The position numbers and the translations under genes were made by a program. 64,000 bases of DNA from CAWGJC01 sp965276665 (lineage in GTDB: Bacteria; Pseudomonadota; Alphaproteobacteria; Acetobacterales; Acetobacteraceae). The stretch covers positions 3,348,001-3,412,000 of the forward strand of contig OZ255620.1 in assembly GCA_965276665.1 (NCBI GenBank), in the 5' to 3' direction. Below are positions 23,785 to 32,808 of this stretch, in pieces (position 1 is the first letter of the stretch; every line of letters starts with the position of its first letter). The notes beneath the pieces are model-generated. The model saw nothing but the letters and a program-made list of their open reading frames with translations. It was not told the DNA's origin and searched no databases.

Positions 23785-25263
23785 ATGAACAAGCATCCGG
23801 GCTTTCTGCTGCTCCGCCGGCATCTGCTCGCCGCGGGCGCCGCAGCGGTAGCGTTGCCGCGGCTGGCGCGTGCGGCGGCCTCCACCGCGATCGACACCTC
23901 GAACTGGACGCCCGGCTACATCGCGAGCATCGCCGGCACGATCAGCGTCGATACGGCCGCGGAATGCGCAAAATTGGTGCCGCTCAGCCATGCCGGCCGT
24001 GTCGCCTACTGGTATGTCGGTCCGAACCAGGCCTCGTCGGACATCGAGAAGCGCGTGGATGCGGAGTTCTGGCAGGCCTTCGCCAAGACCTATCCTAACA
24101 TCAAGGTCGACGTGCAAAATCTCGACTACAACCAGATGCTGAACAAGCTGCGCACCGCCGCTCTCGGCAATGCGGCACCACTGGTTGCGAAATGCCCGAT
24201 CCTCTGGGGTGTGGAGTTCGCCGCCAAAGGTCAGCTCAGCCAGCTGGCGCCGGAGGATGTCGGCTATCCGTCGAGCGAGTTCTGGCCCGAGGCGATCGCC
24301 TCGGTGAGCTGGCAAGGCAAGACCTACGGCGTTCCCACCAACAACGAGACGATGGCGCTGATCTGGAACGCGGCGCTGTTCAAATCGGCCGGGCTCGACC
24401 CGGAATCGCCGCCGGCGACCTGGGACGATCTCGTGCAGTATTCGAAGCGGATCAAGGACAGGACAGGCAAGAACGGCTACGGCCTGGTGGCGCGCAGCAA
24501 TGCGGGCAACACGCCGTTCCGCTTCATGCCGCAGCTCTGGGCCTACGGCGGCGGGGCGCTCGACGAGGCGGCCGCGCATCCCACCTACAAGACGGTCACG
24601 ATCAATAATGCGGGCTCGAAGGCGGCGCTGCAGGCCGCCTACGACATGTATGTGCGCGACCATTCGGTGCCGGTCTCCGCGCTCACCAACACGCAGACCG
24701 AGAATCAGGACCCGTTCATCGCCGGCCAGCTCGCGATGATGATCAGCCATCCGAGCGAATACGCCACCATGCTCGACCGCGCCGCCAAGGCGACCGGGGA
24801 TGACAAGAAGGTGGCGGATGAAGTCGTCGCCAACATGCGGTATGGCCTGGTGCCGAATGGCCCGGCGCGGCGGGCGGTGGTGTTCGGCGGCTCGAATGTG
24901 CACATGTTCAAGCCGGATGTCGTCGACGGCAAGCAGGATCGCGACGCCGCCCGCGCGCTGATCGCGTTCATGACCGGGCCCGAATGGTCGATCAAGCTCG
25001 CCTGGAACAGCTCGAACCCGGGCAACCAGCGCGGCTTCCGCACCATCTGGATGAAGCAGCGGCTCGAGCAGATCAAGTTCCTGAACGTGACGACCTCGAT
25101 GCTGCCAAGCGGGATTCCGTTTCCGGTCATCCCGGAATCCGGCGAGATCATGAACGTGATCGTGCCGGACATGATGCAGAACGCGCTGACGCGGAAGATG
25201 ACCGTCGCCGCCGCCACCGACGACGCGGCGAAGCGGATCAAAACGCTGCTCTCCGGCCTCTGA
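23785..25263 (+). CDS. sugar ABC transporter substrate-binding protein (family 1)
   Basis: Exported binding protein of 492 aa from the ATG at 23785, behind GGGAGA. The signal LLLRRHLLAAGAAAVALPRL is Tat-like, with cleavage near ARAA. The mature protein has family 1 features: FAKTYPNIKVDVQNLDYNQM near residue 97, a glycosidase-like cleft segment YGVPTNNETMALIWNAAL near residue 183 and FIAGQLAMMISHPSEY near residue 312. It opens a complete MalEFGK-like importer (23785-28173) in which permease starts touch or overlap the previous stops. Flanking sugar-acid enzymes suggest a hexuronate, aldonate or oligosaccharide ligand. Confidence 0.93.
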   Translation: MNKHPGFLLLRRHLLAAGAAAVALPRLARAAASTAIDTSNWTPGYIASIAGTISVDTAAECAKLVPLSHAGRVAYWYVGPNQASSDIEKRVDAEFWQAFAKTYPNIKVDVQNLDYNQMLNKLRTAALGNAAPLVAKCPILWGVEFAAKGQLSQLAPEDVGYPSSEFWPEAIASVSWQGKTYGVPTNNETMALIWNAALFKSAGLDPESPPATWDDLVQYSKRIKDRTGKNGYGLVARSNAGNTPFRFMPQLWAYGGGALDEAAAHPTYKTVTINNAGSKAALQAAYDMYVRDHSVPVSALTNTQTENQDPFIAGQLAMMISHPSEYATMLDRAAKATGDDKKVADEVVANMRYGLVPNGPARRAVVFGGSNVHMFKPDVVDGKQDRDAARALIAFMTGPEWSIKLAWNSSNPGNQRGFRTIWMKQRLEQIKFLNVTTSMLPSGIPFPVIPESGEIMNVIVPDMMQNALTRKMTVAAATDDAAKRIKTLLSGL

Positions 25264-25266
25264 GGC

Positions 25267-26220
25267 ATGGACGGCGCGGCCGACGCGATCGCGCTGCCGA
25301 GACGGCCGGCCACGCGAACCGGGCTGCTCCGGCGCATCTGGCGCCATCGCTACGATTACGTGTACGTCGCGCCGGCGCTCGGCGTCATGCTGCTGGTGAT
25401 CGGCTACCCGGTCTATTACACGGTCTATCTTTCCTTCTTCAACACGCCCCCGAGCCTCGCGATGGCCGACAAGGTGTTCGTTGGCGTCGACAATTATGCG
25501 CTCATCATCGGCAGCGACTCCTTCCGCGACACCACGATCAACACGGTGATCTGGACGCTCGCCTCGACCGCGCTCTCCTTCGCGATCGGTCTCGGCGCCG
25601 CGCTCTCGCTCGATCGCGCGTTTATCGGGCGGGGCTTGCTGCGCGGCATCCTGCTGGTGCCCTACGTGATCAGCGCGGTCGCCGCCTCTTATATCTGGGA
25701 TTGGCTCTATCACAGCGATTACGGCGTGATCGGCGCGCTGGCGCGCGCGCTCGGGCTGACCGACCAGCCGCTCAACCTGATCGACAACACGACGACGGTG
25801 CTTCCGGCGCTGATCGTGGTGAATGTCTGGAAGGAATTCTCCTTCGCGATGATCATGATGCTGGCCGGGCTGCAGACGGTGCCGGACGGGTTGCACCGCG
25901 CGGCGCAGATCGACGGCGCCGGACCGTGGAGCCGGTTCTGGCACGTCACCCTGCCGCATCTCAAGGGCGTCACCGTGGTGACGATCCTGCTGCTGCTGGT
26001 CGCCAATCTGAACAGCTTCATCATTCCGTGGATCATGACCGGCGGCGGGCCGGCCGGCGCCTCCGATATCTGGATCACCGCGGTGTATCAGCTCGCCTTT
26101 GAGCGCATTCGCTTCGGTCTTGCCTCCGCGTATTCCGTCATCCTGTTCGCGGTGATGATGGTGCTCGGATATTTCTACGTTCGAGCGCTCACCCGCGGCC
26201 GGACGGATGCCGCGCCATGA
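25267..26220 (+). CDS. sugar ABC transporter permease (MalF/UgpA-like)
   Basis: Inner-membrane permease of 317 aa with six predicted helices, the first at about residues 35-58 (APALGVMLLVIGYPVYYTVY). The cytoplasmic EAA loop that contacts the ATPase is HRAAQIDGAGPWSRFWHVTL near residue 212. It begins 3 bases after the binding-protein stop and overlaps the second permease by 4 bases (ATGA). Part of the importer at 23785-28173. Confidence 0.94.
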   Translation: MDGAADAIALPRRPATRTGLLRRIWRHRYDYVYVAPALGVMLLVIGYPVYYTVYLSFFNTPPSLAMADKVFVGVDNYALIIGSDSFRDTTINTVIWTLASTALSFAIGLGAALSLDRAFIGRGLLRGILLVPYVISAVAASYIWDWLYHSDYGVIGALARALGLTDQPLNLIDNTTTVLPALIVVNVWKEFSFAMIMMLAGLQTVPDGLHRAAQIDGAGPWSRFWHVTLPHLKGVTVVTILLLLVANLNSFIIPWIMTGGGPAGASDIWITAVYQLAFERIRFGLASAYSVILFAVMMVLGYFYVRALTRGRTDAAP

Positions 26221-27065
26221 GGCGCAAAATCGATCTCTGGACGGTGGCGCAGGTCGGCTTTCTGACGCTGCTCACCTTGTTCGCGCTGCTGCCCATGGTG
26301 TGGATGCTGCTGACGTCGCTGAAGACTCAATTCGCGGCGCTGCAATACCCGCCGCAATGGTGGCCGCGCCACATCACCTTCGGGCAATACGAGACGCTGC
26401 TCTCGCCTACCGGCTCGGTCGGGCAGGAATTCCTGCGTTACTTCGCCAACAGCGTGATGGTCTCGGTCGCCTCGACCATCCTCGGCGTGGTCGTCGCCGT
26501 TCCGGCGGCGTACGCCTTCTCGCGCTTCCGCTTCCCGGGGCGGAACCTGCTGTTCTACGCGGTGCTGCTGCGGAACATGTTCCCCGCGGTCGTGTTCCTG
26601 ATGCCGCTCTTCATCCTGATGCGGCTGCTGCATCTGGTGGATACCGAATGGTCGCTGATCCTGACCTATCTAACGTTCGGGCTGCCGCTTTCGATCTGGC
26701 TGCTGAAAGGGTTCTACGACAACATTCCGCCGCAGCTCGAGCAGGCGGCGCGGATCGACGGGGCGACGCGGTTCCAGGCCTTCATCCAGGTGGTGATGCC
26801 GCTGTCTTCGCCGGGGATCATCGCCACCGCGATCTATTCCTTCATCCTCGCCTGGAACGAATACGTCTATGCGCTGACCTTCCTCAACGACAAGTCGAAG
26901 CTCACCTTGCCGGTTGGGCTGCAGCGCTTCTTCACCGAATATGCCACCAACTGGCCCGGGCTGATGGCGGCGGCCTTCATCACCAGCGTGCCCGTGGTGG
27001 TGCTGTTCCTGGTGCTGCAACGCTATTTCGTGCGTGCGCTGACCGAAGGCGCGGTCAAGGCCTGA
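26217..27065 (+). CDS. sugar ABC transporter permease (MalG/UgpE-like)
   Basis: Second inner-membrane permease, 282 aa, six predicted helices. The first is around residues 12-34, and the EAA loop is EQAARIDGATRFQAFIQVVM near residue 177. The start overlaps the MalF-like stop (ATGA). The C terminus VRALTEGAVKA is the common MalG-type tail. It forms the heterodimeric channel with the preceding permease. Confidence 0.94.
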   Translation: MRRKIDLWTVAQVGFLTLLTLFALLPMVWMLLTSLKTQFAALQYPPQWWPRHITFGQYETLLSPTGSVGQEFLRYFANSVMVSVASTILGVVVAVPAAYAFSRFRFPGRNLLFYAVLLRNMFPAVVFLMPLFILMRLLHLVDTEWSLILTYLTFGLPLSIWLLKGFYDNIPPQLEQAARIDGATRFQAFIQVVMPLSSPGIIATAIYSFILAWNEYVYALTFLNDKSKLTLPVGLQRFFTEYATNWPGLMAAAFITSVPVVVLFLVLQRYFVRALTEGAVKA

Positions 27066-27075
27066 AGGGGGAAGC

Positions 27076-28173
27076 ATGGCGCGCGTGCGGCTGCAGGATG
27101 TGGTGAAACGCTATGGCGAGTCGATGGCGGTGGACAACGTCTCGCTCACCATCGAGCATGGCGAGTTCGTGGCGCTGGTCGGCCCGTCGGGCTGCGGCAA
27201 GACGACGACGCTGAACCTGATCGCCGGGCTGATCGAGCAGAGCGGCGGCGACATCTATATCGGCGACCGGCTGGTCAACGAGCTCGACCCGAAGGACCGG
27301 GACATCGCCATGGTGTTCCAGAATTACGCGCTCTACCCGAACAAGACGGTGTTCAAGAACCTCGCCTTCCCGCTGAAGATGCGGAAGGTGCGGTCACGCG
27401 AGCTGGAAACCCGCGTCCGCCAAGCGGCGCGCGCGCTCGACATCGAGCATCTGCTCGAACGTCTGCCGCGCGAGCTCTCCGGCGGCCAGCAGCAGCGTGT
27501 CGCGCTCGGCCGCGCTCTGGTGCGCGAGCCCAGCGCCTTCCTGATGGACGAACCGCTGTCCAATCTGGACGCCAAGCTGCGGGTGCAGATGCGCTCCGAG
27601 CTGAAGCGGTTCCATCAGGAGCAGGGCGCCACGGTGATCTACGTCACCCACGACCAGCTCGAGGCGGTGACGATGGCGGACCGTATGGCTGTGATGCGCG
27701 GCGGCATTCTGCAGCAATACGACACGCCGGCGCGCGTCTTCGAGGAGCCGGTCAATATCTTCGTCGCCGGTTTCGTCGGTAGCCCCGCGATGAACCTGCT
27801 TCCCGGTGAGCTCACCAGCCGGGGCGGCGTGGCGGCGGTGCAGGGCGCCGATGGCTGGATCGTCCCGCTGTCACCGGAAAATGCACGCCGCGCGAGCGCC
27901 GCCGGCTCGGCGGCCATCATGCTGGGCGCGCGGCATGGCGCGATCCACCTGGTTGGCGAGCACAGCCCCGGCGCCGTGCGCGGACGGGTCTACACGGTGG
28001 AACCGACGGGCGACATCACCTTCGCCTTCATCCAGCTCGGCGAGGCGACCGTGGTGGTGAGCGTGGCGCCGCATGTGCAGCTTGCGCCGGACGAGGCCGT
28101 CTGGCTCGAATTCGATCAGGGCAAGCTGCATCTGTTCGATGCGCGGACCGAGCTTGCCCTGCCACGGCAATAG
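27076..28173 (+). CDS. sugar ABC transporter ATP-binding protein (MalK/UgpC-like)
   Basis: ATPase of 365 aa that drives the importer. Walker A is GPSGCGKTTTL (residues 36-46), the Q loop is MVFQNYALYP, the signature is LSGGQQQRVALGRALVREP near residue 133, Walker B is FLMDEPLSNLDAKLR near residue 156 and the switch His is in VTHDQLEAVTMADRM. The C-terminal TOBE/MalK regulatory domain is present from about residue 235. It is the only MalK-type ATPase in the window, while two other sugar importers (44533-47563 and 47788-50809) have none, so it may serve several systems, as MsiK-type ATPases do. Confidence 0.95.
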   Translation: MARVRLQDVVKRYGESMAVDNVSLTIEHGEFVALVGPSGCGKTTTLNLIAGLIEQSGGDIYIGDRLVNELDPKDRDIAMVFQNYALYPNKTVFKNLAFPLKMRKVRSRELETRVRQAARALDIEHLLERLPRELSGGQQQRVALGRALVREPSAFLMDEPLSNLDAKLRVQMRSELKRFHQEQGATVIYVTHDQLEAVTMADRMAVMRGGILQQYDTPARVFEEPVNIFVAGFVGSPAMNLLPGELTSRGGVAAVQGADGWIVPLSPENARRASAAGSAAIMLGARHGAIHLVGEHSPGAVRGRVYTVEPTGDITFAFIQLGEATVVVSVAPHVQLAPDEAVWLEFDQGKLHLFDARTELALPRQ

Positions 28174-28186
28174 GAAGGACGTTCCG

Positions 28187-29359
28187 TTGAGGATCACCGA
28201 TATCCGCACCGCCGTCATCGCGGGCAATTTTCCCTGGGTGCTGGTGCGGATCGACACCGATTCCGGCATGAGCGGCCTCGGCGAGGCGTATTGGGGCGCC
28301 GGCGTCGCCGAGCTGGTGCATCAGGCGAAACCGCTGCTGATCGGCCAAGATCCGGTGAATATCGGCCGGCTGGTGGAGATCATGATCCGCTGCCTCTCCG
28401 GCGAGGGTTCGCAAGCGGGCGCGACGGTCACCGCGATCAGCGGCATCGAGATCGCGCTCTGGGATTTGCTCGGCCGCACGCTCAACACGCCGATCTCCAC
28501 GTTTTTCGGCGGCCGGTTCCGCGACAGCATCCGCATCTATGCCGATTGCCATGCGGGCGACACGCCCGATCCGACCGATTACGGCAAGCGCGCCCAGCAG
28601 GTCGTGGCCGCCGGCTTCAGCGCCATCAAGTTCGACCTCGACACGCGCAACCCTTACACGATCGACATCTCCGACGACCCGCATCCGCGCCGCCAGTGGT
28701 TCGAGCCGTTCAACCGCACCGTCGGCTCGCAGGAAATGGCCTGGATGGTCGATGTGGTGCGCAAGGTGCGGGAGGCGGTCGGACCCGAGGTGATGGTCGC
28801 GATGGACGCGCATTGGAAATTCGGCGTGAACGACGCGATCCGCCTCGCGCAGGCGCTCGAGCCGTTCGACCTTCTGTGGCTCGAGGATCCGGTGCCGCCC
28901 GAGAATATCGAGGCGCAGCGCCACGTCACCCACAGCACGCGGACGCCGATCTGCACCGGCGAGAATCTCTATCGCAAGCACGGCTATCGCGAGTTGATCG
29001 AGAAGCAGGCCGCGCGGATCATCGCGCCGGACATCCCGAAGATGGGCGGGTTGATGGAGGCGAAGAAGGTCGCCGATCACGCCGACCTCTACTACATACC
29101 GATCGCGCCGCACAACGTGGCGAGCCCGATCGGCACCGTCGCCGCGGCGCATGTCTGCGCGGCGATGAACAATTTTCTCGTCATGGAATTCCACGCCCAT
29201 GATGTGCCGTGGTGGGCCGATCTGGTGGACGGCGCGCCGCCGATCACCCAGGGGTTCATCCATCTGAACGACCGGCCGGGTCATGGGCTCACGCTGAATG
29301 AGGATGTCGCGCGCGCGCATCTGAAACCCGGCAGCTCGTTCTTCGGCGACGCGCCCTGA
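28187..29359 (+). CDS. mandelate racemase/muconate lactonizing enzyme family protein (2 of 3)
   Basis: Enolase-superfamily dehydratase candidate of 390 aa. The TTG start (MRITDIRTAVIAG) is supported by AGGAAGGA 8 bases upstream, and the gene begins 13 bases after the ATPase stop. Metal ligands are visible as Asp in VAMDAHWKFG near residue 204, Glu in LWLEDPVPP near residue 230 and Glu in CTGENLYRK near residue 257. The catalytic His candidate is in IAPHNVASPIG near residue 307. The second-strand motif is AIKFDLD, again Lys-x-Asp. The DAHW sequence and a two-residue acidic loop resemble sugar-acid dehydratases of the D-galactonate/mannonate kind, but substrate is unassigned. Confidence 0.88.
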   Translation: MRITDIRTAVIAGNFPWVLVRIDTDSGMSGLGEAYWGAGVAELVHQAKPLLIGQDPVNIGRLVEIMIRCLSGEGSQAGATVTAISGIEIALWDLLGRTLNTPISTFFGGRFRDSIRIYADCHAGDTPDPTDYGKRAQQVVAAGFSAIKFDLDTRNPYTIDISDDPHPRRQWFEPFNRTVGSQEMAWMVDVVRKVREAVGPEVMVAMDAHWKFGVNDAIRLAQALEPFDLLWLEDPVPPENIEAQRHVTHSTRTPICTGENLYRKHGYRELIEKQAARIIAPDIPKMGGLMEAKKVADHADLYYIPIAPHNVASPIGTVAAAHVCAAMNNFLVMEFHAHDVPWWADLVDGAPPITQGFIHLNDRPGHGLTLNEDVARAHLKPGSSFFGDAP

Positions 29360-29372
29360 TCGGGAGATAGGC

Positions 29373-30569
29373 ATGAAAATCACGGATGTCCGCTGCGCGG
29401 TGCTCGGCCGCAATCCCGTCGTGCGGCTGGTGACCGATTCCGGCCTCGACGGTCTTGGCCCGGTCGAGCACACGAAACCTTATATCGCGCCGTATGTGAT
29501 GCATCTGCGCGACGCGCTGATCGGCGAGGACCCGACGCTCGTCGAGCGGGTGATGCTGAAGATCCGCCAGCGCGGCGCGTTCAAGCCCCATGGCGCGGCG
29601 GTCAGCGCGGTCGAGATCGCGCTGTGGGACATCGCCGGCAAGGCCGCCGGCCTGCCGGTCCACAAGTTGCTCGGCGGCAAGGTGCGCGACCGGGTGCGGG
29701 TGTACAACGGCGCGATCCGTCAGCCGATGGCGCGTTGGGAACCGGAGGATTTCGCGGCGTCGGTACAAAGGATGAAGGAAGCGCCACAGGGCTTTACCAT
29801 CGTCAAGCAGGGGATCGGCTTCCATAGCGGCATGAAGTCGCAATTCCCCAAGCTGCATTACGGCGAGGTGCGCGCCGGCGCATTCCATGGCGCGATGGAC
29901 CGCGGCCTGCTGACCGAGCGCGCGCTGCGCCACATGGTCGACTGCATCGCCGCGATGAAATCCGTGCTGGGCGAGGAGATCGGGCTCGCGCTCGATTGCG
30001 GCCCGGGCATGACGGCGATCGATGCAAAGCGCCTCGCGAGGGCCACGGAAAAATTCAACCTGATGTGGCTCGAGGACATGATCACCGGCGACTACGTGCC
30101 GTACGTGAATGCCGATGTGTATCGCGAGGTGACGCAGTCCACCACCACGCCGATCCATACCGGCGAGCAGATTTATTTGCGGCAGAATTTCAAGCAGCTG
30201 ATCGAAGACCATGCGGTCAATGTCGTCGGCCCCGATCCATGCGATGTCGGCGGCCTCGCCGAGCTGAAATGGATAGCCGAATACGCCGATCTGCATGGCG
30301 TGATGATGGCGCCGCACGGCATCGCCGACGGACTGATCGGGCTTGCCGCGCTGGTGCAGGTCTCCGCGGCGCTGCCCGACAATTACATCGCCTTCGAGCT
30401 GCCCTGGGCCGCGCCGGAATGGTGGAGCGACATCCTCGAAGGCCTGCCGGACCCGATCGTGAAGGATGGGTTCATCGAGGTGTGGGACCGGCCGGGCCTC
30501 GGCGTCGCGTTCAACGTCGAAAAGGCGCGCGCCTATCTTCCCGAAGGCAGCGAAGGCTTTTTCGACTGA
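29373..30569 (+). CDS. mandelate racemase/muconate lactonizing enzyme family protein (3 of 3)
   Basis: Divergent enolase-superfamily member of 398 aa starting at an ATG 13 bases after its neighbour. Ligands are Asp in LALDCGPGMTAID near residue 208, Glu in MWLEDMITGD near residue 232 and Glu in HTGEQIYLRQ near residue 267. The His candidate is in MAPHGIADG near residue 312. The second strand reads TIVKQGIGF, so neither Lys-x-Lys nor Lys-x-Asp is present. About 40 extra residues rich in Gly/His/Lys follow it. These differences point to a different reaction or substrate from the other two paralogues. It ends 15 bases before a convergent binding-protein gene. Confidence 0.87.
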   Translation: MKITDVRCAVLGRNPVVRLVTDSGLDGLGPVEHTKPYIAPYVMHLRDALIGEDPTLVERVMLKIRQRGAFKPHGAAVSAVEIALWDIAGKAAGLPVHKLLGGKVRDRVRVYNGAIRQPMARWEPEDFAASVQRMKEAPQGFTIVKQGIGFHSGMKSQFPKLHYGEVRAGAFHGAMDRGLLTERALRHMVDCIAAMKSVLGEEIGLALDCGPGMTAIDAKRLARATEKFNLMWLEDMITGDYVPYVNADVYREVTQSTTTPIHTGEQIYLRQNFKQLIEDHAVNVVGPDPCDVGGLAELKWIAEYADLHGVMMAPHGIADGLIGLAALVQVSAALPDNYIAFELPWAAPEWWSDILEGLPDPIVKDGFIEVWDRPGLGVAFNVEKARAYLPEGSEGFFD

Positions 30570-30584
30570 GAGCGGCGGCCGGGA

Positions 30585-32111
30585 TCAGGGCGTGAGCGTC
30601 ATGCCCTCCGGCCGCCACAACCCGTCCGGGCGGCCGTTGAACCCGCCGACCTTGCGACTCAACCCCCAGAGCATCGAGAAATGATAGATGACGAGGTCGG
30701 GCTGGTCTGCGAGCCAGAGATCCGTCGCCTTCTTGTAGATCGCCGCGCGCGCGGCCGGATCGGTCGGCCCGGTCGCCTGCTGGAACAGCGCGTCGAGCTG
30801 CGGATTGCAGTATTTTCCCCAATTGGTGAAGCCGTGGCAGCCGAGCCAGATCGGCGTGTTGCCGTCCGGATCCGCGCGGCCCGACCAAATCAGCATCGAG
30901 GCCTGAAAATTGCCGCCCTGCGTGTCCGAGACCTGGCCTGCCGCCTCCTGCACCACGATCTTGAGGTCGAACCCGGCATCCTTGACCATCGACTGGATGA
31001 TCTCCGCGACCTGCGCGTCGAGCGGATCGGTACCGATGCGGAGCGTCACGGGCAGGCGATCGACGCCGGCTTCCTGCATCAGCTTGCGCGCGGCGGGAAT
31101 GTCGCGGGCCGGCACCGGATGGTCGGTGTCGAAATACGCGCTGCCCGGCGCTTCCATCTGATTTGACGGAATGTATTGCCCGTCGAACGCCACCTGGTTG
31201 AGGGCGGCGCGATCGATCGCCAGCGAGAAGGCCCGGCGGACGCGCGGGTCATGGCCGAGCGGCGTATCCGCGAGCTTGCCGTTGGCGACGTTGAACTCGA
31301 TCGGCACATAACCGAGCGAGGGCATCTTGGCGATGCGCAGCCGGGCATCGCCGCTCACCGCCGCCACATCGGTCGGCGCGATATGGTCGGAGATGTCGAG
31401 CGCGCCGGCCTGCAGATCGGTTCGCCGAACGGTGGAATCCGTCACCGTGCGGAACATGATGCCCGGCAACTTGATCGCCGCTGCGTTCCAGTAGCCCGGC
31501 CAGCGCGTTAGCGTGATGTGGTCCTGCGCGACCCGCTCCTTGAAGCTGAACGGTCCGGTGCAGACCGGGTGCGCCGCGATGGCGAGCGTCGGCTGGTCGA
31601 GGATTTTCGGCGAATAGGGCGTGCCGGGCCGGTTGGCGAGCAGCATGATCAGCGGCGCGTAGGGACGAGACAGCCGCACGCGGATCGTGTGCGGGTCGAT
31701 CACGTCGGCCCCGGTGATCGCCGACATTTCCGCCTTCCGGATCGAGTAGGGGGCGGTGAGGTAACGCTGGAGGTTAGCGGCGACGGAGGCGGCGTCAAAC
31801 GGCGTGCCGTCCTGGTAGGAGACGCCCTCGCGCAGGTGCAGCGTCAGCGAAAGATGGTCGGGCGCCCAGTCCCAGCTCGTCGCGAGCTCGGGGATGAAGT
31901 GCAGATCGGGCGAGAGATCGATCAGGCTGTCGCACATCGTCGAGGTGACGATGCGGTTCGTGTAGCTGCCATCGGTCGCGGGATCGAGCGGCTGCGGTTC
32001 GAATTCGAGGGCGACGCGCATCATGCGCTCGGATTGCGCCCGGGCGGGCGCGATCGCTGCGGTGAGGGCGGTGCTCAATACGCCGATCGCGAGCCAGACG
32101 GCAGCACGCAT
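30585..32111 (-). CDS. ABC transporter substrate-binding protein, family 5 (peptide type)
   Basis: Exported binding protein of 508 aa from the ATG at 32111, which is preceded by AAGGAGAGAG. It has a Sec-type signal (MRAAVWLAIGVLSTALTAAI, cleavage near ARAQ). Family 5 signatures are LSLTLHLREGVSYQDGTPFD near residue 88 and PRVRRAFSLAIDRAALNQV near residue 282. Cys pairs occur at WLGCHGF and KYCNPQL near the C terminus. It stands alone, convergent with the sugar-acid operon and divergent from the decayed efflux operon, with no permease or ATPase neighbours. Its ligand is unknown. Confidence 0.92.
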   Translation of the reverse strand: MRAAVWLAIGVLSTALTAAIAPARAQSERMMRVALEFEPQPLDPATDGSYTNRIVTSTMCDSLIDLSPDLHFIPELATSWDWAPDHLSLTLHLREGVSYQDGTPFDAASVAANLQRYLTAPYSIRKAEMSAITGADVIDPHTIRVRLSRPYAPLIMLLANRPGTPYSPKILDQPTLAIAAHPVCTGPFSFKERVAQDHITLTRWPGYWNAAAIKLPGIMFRTVTDSTVRRTDLQAGALDISDHIAPTDVAAVSGDARLRIAKMPSLGYVPIEFNVANGKLADTPLGHDPRVRRAFSLAIDRAALNQVAFDGQYIPSNQMEAPGSAYFDTDHPVPARDIPAARKLMQEAGVDRLPVTLRIGTDPLDAQVAEIIQSMVKDAGFDLKIVVQEAAGQVSDTQGGNFQASMLIWSGRADPDGNTPIWLGCHGFTNWGKYCNPQLDALFQQATGPTDPAARAAIYKKATDLWLADQPDLVIYHFSMLWGLSRKVGGFNGRPDGLWRPEGMTLTP

Positions 32112-32258
32112 GCGCTCTCTCCTTCGTTTTCGCCAAGCCACAGGCCAGGCCCCGGATGATTGTTGCGGCGCGATGGGCGAGAGGGCAAGCCGGAGCGGTG
32201 GAAGTGGCCCGGGCTGCGCCGTCGCCGTCCGCTTGGGGCAGCAGATATTTTTTCCTTT

Positions 32259-32281
32259 GTCACTTGCATCATCGTAGTAAC
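32259..32281. promoter_or_regulatory. dyad resembling an HxlR operator
   Basis: GTCACT (32259-32264) and AGTAAC (32276-32281) form an inverted repeat with one mismatch, separated by 11 bases. It sits in the 150-base AT-richer gap upstream of the HxlR relic and the divergent binding-protein gene. HxlR-type regulators commonly bind GTxACT...AGTxAC-like dyads near their own promoter, so this may be the surviving operator of the decayed regulator. The rest of the gap shows no gene. Confidence 0.4.
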
Positions 32282-32295
32282 CGAGAGCGCCCGGC

Positions 32296-32805
32296 ATGCG
32301 CCACAGCGGCGGAAACCCCGCCGCCGATCGAGAGCTTCAAGGGCCTGCAATGCCCGATCGCCCGCGGCCTCGATCGCGTGGGCGAGTGGTGGAGCATCCT
32401 CATCCTGCGCGACGCCTTCATCGGCGTGACGCGCTTCGAGGAGTTCCAGCGCAATCTCGAGATCGCGCCCAATACGCTGGCCAAGCGCCTGCACACGCTC
32501 GTGGAGTCCGGGCTGCTCGAGCGCCGCCGCTACGGGACGAGTATGTGCTGACCGAGGCGGGGCGGGATTTCCGCCAGGGGCTGTGGGCGCTGCTGAGCTG
32601 GGGCAATCGGCATTTCGCGCCGGAAGGGGCTAGCGTGATGATCGTCGACGGCGAGAGCGGCGCGGTCGCCGATCCGGTGCTGATGGACCGCGCCACGCTC
32701 CGGCCGCTGACGCGCCCCCCTTCCGCACCGCCGCCGGCCCCGCCGCCAATGATGAGCTGCGGCGGCGACATGGCGCATTTCCCGAAGCCGGCCGTCTTGG
32801 AGGCG
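32296..32805 (+). pseudogene. HxlR family regulator, broken by deletions
   Basis: Remains of a winged-helix HxlR regulator spread over two frames. One frame carries the DNA-binding part, including CPIARGLDRVGEWWSILILR and EIAPNTLAKRLHTLVESGLL, and runs into a TGA at 32549-32551. The next part (DEYVLTEAGRDFRQGLWALL, from about 32538) is in another frame. About six residues that normally join ERRRY to the YVLT strand are missing, so an out-of-frame deletion lies near 32535. The nearest ATG (32296) is in the frame of the second part, implying a further shift near the 5' end. The C-terminal part has no stop of its own and reads into the EmrA-like gene. Confidence 0.75.
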
Positions 32806-32808
32806 AGC

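Noticed and set aside
20525..23785. A 1086-codon open frame on the minus strand
   Set aside because: It runs antisense to the SDR, enolase-superfamily and RraA genes, is Arg/His/Gln-rich and shows no domain; it is a GC-driven shadow frame.
32264..32266. TTG as start codon of the HxlR gene
   Set aside because: In frame with the helix-turn-helix, but it lies inside the operator-like dyad and has no ribosome-binding site; the 5' end is treated as damaged.
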